From DATBGO01 sp050011895 (lineage in GTDB: Bacteria > Actinomycetota > Actinomycetes > Streptosporangiales > Streptosporangiaceae): 10,091 nt of DNA. Numbering within the stretch: position 1 is the first letter of the stretch; each line of letters begins with the position of its first letter. The stretch covers positions 1-10,091 of the forward strand of contig JBEKIF010000113.1 of NCBI GenBank assembly GCA_050011895.1, given 5' to 3'. The position numbers were made by a program, and so were the translations under genes. Under the pieces are notes generated by a model. The model did no database searches. It was not told where the DNA came from and was given only the letters and a program-made list of their open reading frames with translations. Shown here in pieces: positions 6,051 to 10,091 of this stretch.

Positions 6051-6515
6051 TCACCGGGAGGCTTCCAGACGGCTGATCTCGTTCTGCCGCGCCACCGCGG
6101 CGGCCCCCGGACTCAGGCGGGCGTAGAGATCTTCGAATCTCTCGTCCAGCTCAGCTTGCTTCACCGTCAGCACTTCCAGATCCGGGGCGATGGCGCCCTG
6201 GAAGTCCCATACGCTCAACGTCTGGGCGTCTGTGATCACGTAGTAGGCAGGCAAGACCCACAGTGCGTAGCTGCGCACCTGGCCGACCGCGGCCTTGGGG
6301 TCCTTGATCGAGCGCTTGCATTCGACGAGCACCAGCGGCACGCCGTCCTCCAGGCTGTGCTGCTCGCCGGCGAAGTAGAGCAGGTCGGCCTCGATGCGCT
6401 GCGGGCGGCCGCTTCCTTGGTAGACCTGGATGCCAAAGTCGGCTGCTTCCTGTTCCTCGCGACGCCCGCGGTGTTCCCGTAGGAGGTTCCTTGGGTGGGA
6501 CGCCGACGAGACGAT
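6051..6515 (-). pseudogene. Orphan HsdR_N-type nuclease domain (type I restriction R-subunit-like), start lost
   Basis: The minus-strand frame encodes the N-terminal nuclease fold of type I restriction HsdR subunits. It shows NLLREHRGRREEQEAADFGI, RIEADLLYFAGE with the first acidic residue of the PD-(D/E)xK site, PLVLVECKRSIKDPKAAVGQ with the E-x-K pair in VECK, and VRSYALWVLPAYYVITD. After this comes only a helical tail; the helicase motor of HsdR is absent. The sole standard start in frame is GTG 6341, which lies after the catalytic Asp and so cannot give a whole domain. The frame is closed by TGA at 6518-6516. An ATG at 6526 lies in another frame, so a single-base frameshift between 6526 and about 6480 would explain the loss. 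No HsdM or HsdS lies nearby. Stand-alone proteins with this domain exist, so the ancestor may not have been a full HsdR. Confidence 0.6.
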
Positions 6516-6591
6516 TCAGGGTTCATCTTCGACCACGACCTGTTCTGTGACAACGAGGCTTGCCGACGTGCCGGTGAGGTAGCCTGCCGGG

Positions 6592-7329
6592 TCACCAAGG
6601 AGGTGGCGGCGCGTTTAGGGAACCCGAGACGTGGGCCATCTGTAGGTCGAACAGAGCGGTGGGCTGGAGCTGAGGGGGGATCCGCCCGACTAGCTCCAGG
6701 GTGATGGCGCCGTGGAGCTGGGCGTATCCGATCAGGCAGGCGACCAGGGCGCCGTCGGGAAGGCCGGCCATCTCCTGGGTGGTTTCGCGCCAATCGGCGA
6801 GCTGCTGGCGAAGGGGTGCAGGTGTCGCTGCCTGGAGCCCTTCGGTGTCGATCTCCCCGGCGGCGAGGGCGTCGCGCATCATCGTGAACAGGACGGCAAC
6901 GACCTTCGACATGGCCTTGTGGACACCGCCGTCTCCGCCCGGGGTGACGCGGAGTCCGGTGTGACCATAGAGCAGCAGGTACTCCGAAGGGTGCTCGAGG
7001 GCCCAAGCCCGGTGGGCGCGGGTCACGGCAATCCACCGCTCGTGTGCCGGCAGTGGCCGGGCCCGGTCGTAGCGGGCTCGAAGGGCCATGGCCAGCGAGC
7101 CCCAGCCGTCGACGATGAGGGCGTCGAGTAGTACCTCCCGGCTCGGGAAGTAGTAGTGCACAGCGGAGGGCGTCATGCCCAGCTGGCGGGCGATGGCCCG
7201 CAGGGAGATCCCGGTTGGACCGCCCTCGGCAAGCTGCGCCCGTGCGGCTGTCTTGATGTCGGCGATCGTCTCTTGCCGGCGTCGGTCGCGCCGGCTCGGA
7301 AGGACCTGGGGTGAAGATCGGCTGACCAC
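6592..7329 (-). CDS. TetR/AcrR-family transcriptional regulator
   Basis: A 245-residue one-component repressor. The N-terminal DNA-binding domain has TIADIKTAARAQLAEGG followed by the helix-turn-helix ISLRAIARQLGMTPSAVHYYF (about residues 41-61), with the YYF-x-S-R-E-x-L-L ending typical of TetR. The C-terminal ligand domain resembles the WHG type, with GYAQLHGAITLELVGRIPP late in the protein. GTG 7329 was chosen as the start closest before the DNA-binding domain; no good ribosome binding site precedes it, which suggests a leaderless or weakly translated message. The frame is open upstream to ATG 7509, but that extension has no known domain. The gene diverges from the SDR/membrane-protein operon and is its likely regulator. 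The ligand is unknown. Confidence 0.84.
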   Translation of the reverse strand: MVSRSSPQVLPSRRDRRRQETIADIKTAARAQLAEGGPTGISLRAIARQLGMTPSAVHYYFPSREVLLDALIVDGWGSLAMALRARYDRARPLPAHERWIAVTRAHRAWALEHPSEYLLLYGHTGLRVTPGGDGGVHKAMSKVVAVLFTMMRDALAAGEIDTEGLQAATPAPLRQQLADWRETTQEMAGLPDGALVACLIGYAQLHGAITLELVGRIPPQLQPTALFDLQMAHVSGSLNAPPPPW

Positions 7330-7674
7330 GCGGGCAGCGTGCCGGAATATTTGAGCAGTGTCAAGTTTTTGCCCACTTGCCACCAGTCCCGGTTGCCAGC
7401 AGACTTGGGCGACATGGGAGGACTTGGGGCGCTCGAGGGCGGCGTCCCCGTTGAAGTGCTCGTGCGGGGGCGGGTGCAGGTCGCCGCAGAAGCGTTCGCG
7501 ATCAGCCATTGATCACCGAAGCGCTCACGGCGATCGTGCGGGACCACCGCCTACGGCCGTTGAGCGCACATCCACGTTGGTGCCGCCGGGACCCCACCCC
7601 GGGGATGTGGCGGCCGAGGTCGCCCGGGGCCGGATTCTCGTTCGCGTTCAGCTACCCGAGGAAGGACCGCGATC
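7330..7674. other. Divergent intergenic region between tetR-like and SDR genes
   Basis: This stretch separates two divergently transcribed genes and must hold both promoters. A TTGA-N6-TCAA element (7351-7364) and an SDR ribosome binding site are the only clear signals. The minus-strand frame of the regulator stays open here to an ATG at 7509, without ribosome binding site or domain. No other gene is supported. Confidence 0.5.
7351..7364 (-). promoter_or_regulatory. Candidate TetR operator / -35 region
   Basis: TTGA-GCAGTG-TCAA is a short inverted repeat 22 bp upstream of the regulator start. On the minus strand its left part reads TTGACA, a perfect -35 hexamer. A TetR-family protein bound here would block its own promoter. 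The -10 (CACGCT, 7341-7336) is poor, so confidence is low. Confidence 0.35.
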
Positions 7675-8559
7675 GTGACAGTACGTCCTCCAGTAGATGG
7701 CGGCACTGCGCTGATAACCGGTGCTTCTTCGGGCATCGGTCGTGAGTTCGCCGCTCAACTTGCAGCCCGGGCGGGGACCCTGGTCGTTGTGGCCCGCCGG
7801 GCCGGGCTGCTCGAAGGATTGCGGGCCGAACTGATGGCAGCGCACCCACGGCTGCAGGTGGTGGCTCTCCCCGTCGACCTGTCCGAGGAGCGCGACGTGG
7901 ATCGGGGCGTGGCCGCGCTGCGTGAACAGGTCGGCGCCGTCGACGTGCTGATCAACAACGCTGGCATCGGCGACCAGGCGTTGTTCGACGGCACGGACTG
8001 GACCCGCACCCGCCAGATACTGCACACCAACGTGGTCGCCGTCGTCCAGCTGACCGCACGCCTGGTGCCGTCCATGGTGGAACGGGGTCGGGGCGGGGTG
8101 CTCAATATGGGCTCGGGAGCAGGGCTGACGGTGATGCCCGCAGCCGCGGCGTACTCGGCCAGCAAGCATTTCGTCGACGGCTTCAGCGAGGCCTTGCGTG
8201 CCGATCTGGCCGGCACCGGAGTGGTCGTCACCCAGGTTTGCCCAGGTCCGGTGGACAGTGACTTCGACACCGTCGCCGGCACGGCCGGGGGCATGACCGG
8301 CGGTCCGCCCCAGTTCCTGCGCATCAGCGCGGCGCGCTGCGCCCGCGAAGCGCTCGCCGGCTTCGATGCCGGCAAGCCCCTGGTCTTTCCGGGACGGGCC
8401 TACCGGATCGCCATGCGAGCGCTCCCGCTGCTACCCCGCTCGCTGCAACGCCGGCAAGCGGCCTCCTCCGCCGCACGCCTTCGCAGCGAGGCACCGCACG
8501 CGGCGGCGGGGCCCCGCTCAGTGCACACGGAGACGTCGGAGAGGGAGACACCGACATGA
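7675..8559 (+). CDS. Short-chain dehydrogenase/reductase (SDR)
   Basis: A 294-residue classical SDR oxidoreductase using NAD(P)H. The Rossmann nucleotide motif is TGASSGIG (15-22), the structural NNAG is at 94-97, and the catalytic residues are Ser147 (MGSGAG), Tyr160 and Lys164 (YSASK). CPGPVDSDF follows, as in the family's PG motif. The N-terminal basic residue pair after the second strand (ARRAGLLEGL) suggests NADP preference. The C-terminus (from about residue 235) carries a basic, proline-rich region (RALPLLPRSLQRRQ) like membrane-associating SDRs of the DltE/YqjQ type. GTG 7675 is preceded by GAGGAAGGA (7658-7666), spacing 8 nt. Its stop overlaps the next start (ATGA), so the two genes are coupled. 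The substrate is unknown. Confidence 0.9.
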   Translation: MTVRPPVDGGTALITGASSGIGREFAAQLAARAGTLVVVARRAGLLEGLRAELMAAHPRLQVVALPVDLSEERDVDRGVAALREQVGAVDVLINNAGIGDQALFDGTDWTRTRQILHTNVVAVVQLTARLVPSMVERGRGGVLNMGSGAGLTVMPAAAAYSASKHFVDGFSEALRADLAGTGVVVTQVCPGPVDSDFDTVAGTAGGMTGGPPQFLRISAARCAREALAGFDAGKPLVFPGRAYRIAMRALPLLPRSLQRRQAASSAARLRSEAPHAAAGPRSVHTETSERETPT

Positions 8560-8969
8560 GGATCAGCCGTTTGGTGCTCAGCGGGGCGGCTATCGGCACG
8601 ATCGTCGGCACCGGGCGCGCCGACCTCAATCGCAGCCACGTGTTCAACCCCGACTGGCCGCCCCACGCCCGATTCCACAGTATGGCGGGGTGGGGCAGCA
8701 TTGCCGGCTCGCAGCTACTCGCCCTGTGGCTGTTGTGGCGACCCGGCCAGCACGCAGACGAAGGTGAAGTGGTAATCAAGATCGCCGCGCTGCTTCCCGC
8801 TATCGCCTGGGCACCGTTCTTTCTCGCTCTCGCTACGCCCGGTACCGCCGTTGAGGACGAGCCGGGACATCTCGCCCGTGTCGCCGGTGTGCCCGCGAAC
8901 CTCGTGCCAGCCACGCTGATCCCTCTCATCTCCGCGCTCGGCTACACCTTGCACCGCCACGGGCGATAG
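8556..8969 (+). CDS. Small membrane protein (DUF6640-like)
   Basis: This 137-residue protein has about four hydrophobic segments: LVLSGAAIGTIVGTG, WGSIAGSQLLALWLLW, IAALLPAIAWAPFFLALA and LVPATLIPLISALGYTL. After the first helix comes HVFNPDWPPHARFHSMAGWG; the FNPxWPPHARFH motif is conserved in a family of small actinobacterial membrane proteins that I believe is DUF6640, named from memory. No function is known. ATG 8556 overlaps the SDR stop and has GGAGAGGGAG just upstream (8538-8547). Expression with the SDR suggests a role in the same lipid-related or small-molecule pathway, which is inference. Confidence 0.75.
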   Translation: MRISRLVLSGAAIGTIVGTGRADLNRSHVFNPDWPPHARFHSMAGWGSIAGSQLLALWLLWRPGQHADEGEVVIKIAALLPAIAWAPFFLALATPGTAVEDEPGHLARVAGVPANLVPATLIPLISALGYTLHRHGR

Positions 8970-8992
8970 GGCTCGCTCTCTGGTGAGCGCCC
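8969..8992 (+). terminator. Hairpin directly after the SDR/membrane-protein operon
   Basis: GGG (8969-8971), a 2-nt bulge, and CGCTC (8974-8978) pair with GAGCG (8985-8989) and CCC (8990-8992) around a 6-nt loop. It begins at the last base of the stop codon. It lacks a U-tract, as many high-GC terminators do. Confidence 0.42.
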
Positions 8993-9611
8993 CGATCGCG
9001 CGGAGCGTCCACAGAGTTGCGGGCCTTGGCGGGGTCTATGGGTGCCCGCTCAGCGATCGTCTATCGGGACGGCCGAGTGGCCATGACCGTGACCGCCTGG
9101 GCACACCGGTGACTGCCAGAGCGTTGGTGATCGAGAGCGAGCACGGGCCGGGACCAGCTGCAGGTGAGTTGTCGCACGCCTCCGCGCGGTGGCGCTGAGG
9201 GCCGCCCGAACGGGCAGATCTGTACTCGACGCAGCGGTGGTGCCCGTTCGCGGGGAGGCGCAAATATTCGGCGCGAAGCTATGACACTCGGCTCCGGGCA
9301 GATCGTCACCTTCCGTAGCCAGGTTGCCTTCCCCGATGATCAGCGGCACCCGGGCTCGCGGGTCCCCGTCAGCGGCCGGCGGACCGCTGCCTTTGCTGCC
9401 GCCCCCCACCGCACCTGCGGCGGCGCGTCCAGGACCGGAAACGTCTCCGTGCATTCTCCGTGGCCCGGGCTTTCTCGTGCCGGGCAAGGGCTGGACCGGC
9501 ACGCTGACCTGCAGGAACTGCGCAGTATGTGGAAAGCATCCGGGCGCCCGGACCTCTCCCTGCTTAGTGAGGGAAACGAAGTAAGCACTAGCTCTGAGCT
9601 GCGGTTTTGCG
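8993..9611. other. Non-coding or decayed stretch before the second tRNA-Tyr fragment
   Basis: No gene is supported on either strand; open frames are low-complexity translations of GC-rich DNA. One plus-strand frame near 9480-9545 reads GWTGTLTCRNCAVCGKHPG. That faintly recalls the Cys-rich GKHPR segment of bifunctional primase-polymerases carried by actinomycete integrative elements, but the match is too short to call. The final ~20 bp (9591-9611) repeat 4453-4472 with two substitutions and one inserted base. Confidence 0.4.
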
Positions 9612-9664
9612 TGGTGGCAGGTGTTGGGTTCGAACCAACGTAGGCTTAGCCGACGGTTTTACAG
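9612..9664 (-). repeat. tRNA-Tyr(GTA) 3' half, attachment-site-like direct repeat copy 2
   Basis: All 53 bp are identical to copy 1, in the same orientation and 5139 bp away. On the minus strand it again starts at the first base of the anticodon loop and ends with CCA. The bases upstream of the loop here (GCCCC, minus strand) differ from those of copy 1 and cannot pair with ACCGT, so this too is only a tRNA 3' half. The identity ends exactly at the anticodon loop on one side, while on the other it fades over about 20 bp of tRNA 3' flank. Confidence 0.82.
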
Positions 9665-9778
9665 GGGGCTCCCAGGCACGGCTACGCAAGGCCGCTCACC
9701 TGCATGAACACCCGTCCTGACGCCGGTCGGGCTATGCACTCAACCACTCCTCAACCGAAACCTTGTCCGCCGGTCCAG

Positions 9779-10060
9779 CTATGTCCGGCTGTTGCGGACC
9801 AGAGGCCGGTGCCAGCGCAGCAGCGTGTCCGACGTGACCAGGCGGCTCATCCGCAGCGGCCTCGGGAGCAGCCGCACCAGGCCAGCGAGCACCGCCCGGT
9901 CGGCCCAGTCCAGCCTCGGTCTCGGGTTCTGCCGCCGCAGCACCGCGACCTCCTGGCGCACCACCAGCAGCTCGGCGTCCTCCGATGCGGCCGAACGCGC
10001 CAGCAGCGCCATCCATCCGGCCAGCCGAACGAATATCAGATACAGCATCCGTACCGTCAC
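9779..10060 (-). pseudogene. IS3/IS481-like transposase, N-terminal fragment
   Basis: On the minus strand, 93 residues match the N-terminus of integrase-core transposases common in actinomycetes: LAGWMALLARSAASEDAELL, VVRQEVAVLRRQ, LDWADRAVLAGLVRLLP, then SDTLLRWHRPLVRN. The frame ends at SRT-stop, where intact relatives continue with a Trp-Tyr/Pro-rich segment and the DDE catalytic domain of about 250 residues, all absent here. The start is GTG 10060 or, more likely, ATG 10048 (MLYLIFVRL). Terminal inverted repeats were not identified. It is a truncated mobile-element remnant just outside the second tRNA fragment. Confidence 0.75.
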
Positions 10061-10091
10061 AAGCCCGCGATCTTGCCAGCCCAGCGGCCAT

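Noticed and set aside
7330..7509. A 60-residue N-terminal extension of the TetR regulator from ATG 7509
   Set aside because: It has no ribosome binding site and no similarity to TetR N-termini, and it would cover the likely promoter and operator at 7351-7364.
9480..9545. Possible remnant of a bifunctional primase-polymerase (Cys-rich GKHP motif)
   Set aside because: Only about 20 residues are suggestive, with no flanking primase motifs; too short to support a call.
9164..9643. Plus-strand open frame ending VVAGVGFEPT
   Set aside because: This is another antisense tRNA translation artefact, with no domain and no ribosome binding site.

Overview
The window is high-GC DNA with the gene style of an actinomycete: GTG starts, strong AGGAGG-type ribosome binding sites, a SfLAP/GAP-type membrane protein, and a WD40 protein of the NB-ARC/AfsR-like kind that is abundant in Streptomyces and Streptosporangiales. 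Genus cannot be fixed from the sequence. Much of the window is broken genes, so it reads as an accessory region shaped by repeated integration and decay.

Left part (1-4470). The end of a SfLAP/GAP-family membrane protein is followed by a long leader holding one palindrome (464-480). Next comes an intact PfkB-family sugar kinase. It is followed after 14 bp by the first ~50 codons of a glycoside hydrolase family 65 (GH65) sugar phosphorylase, joined in frame to the C-terminal WD40 part of an unrelated protein. The WD40 frame is interrupted by a TGA where the repeat needs Trp. It then runs into a further WD40 fragment in inverted orientation. A hairpin and an intact NAD(P)H:quinone-oxidoreductase-like gene follow, and then a small remnant of a GntR-like regulator on the minus strand.

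Middle part (4473-9664). Two identical 53-bp direct repeats bound this segment. Read on the minus strand, each is exactly the 3' half of a tRNA-Tyr(GTA): anticodon loop, 13-nt long variable region, T arm, 3' acceptor strand and CCA. Neither has a 5' half. They look like attachment-site copies left by integration at a tRNA-Tyr gene. The ~5.1 kb between them contains an HTH-protein/RelE-like-protein pair (likely toxin-antitoxin) with a perfect 11-bp inverted repeat around its -10 box, an orphan HsdR_N-type nuclease remnant, and a TetR regulator. Divergent from the TetR gene is a two-gene operon, a short-chain dehydrogenase overlapping (ATGA) a small membrane protein. No integrase is visible.

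Right part (9665-10091). The N-terminal part of an IS3/IS481-like transposase lies on the minus strand and ends before its catalytic core.

Functionally, three units look alive: the PfkB kinase (without its phosphorylase), the quinone oxidoreductase, and the TetR/SDR/membrane-protein cluster. The toxin-antitoxin-like pair is also intact and could stabilise the tRNA-Tyr island.
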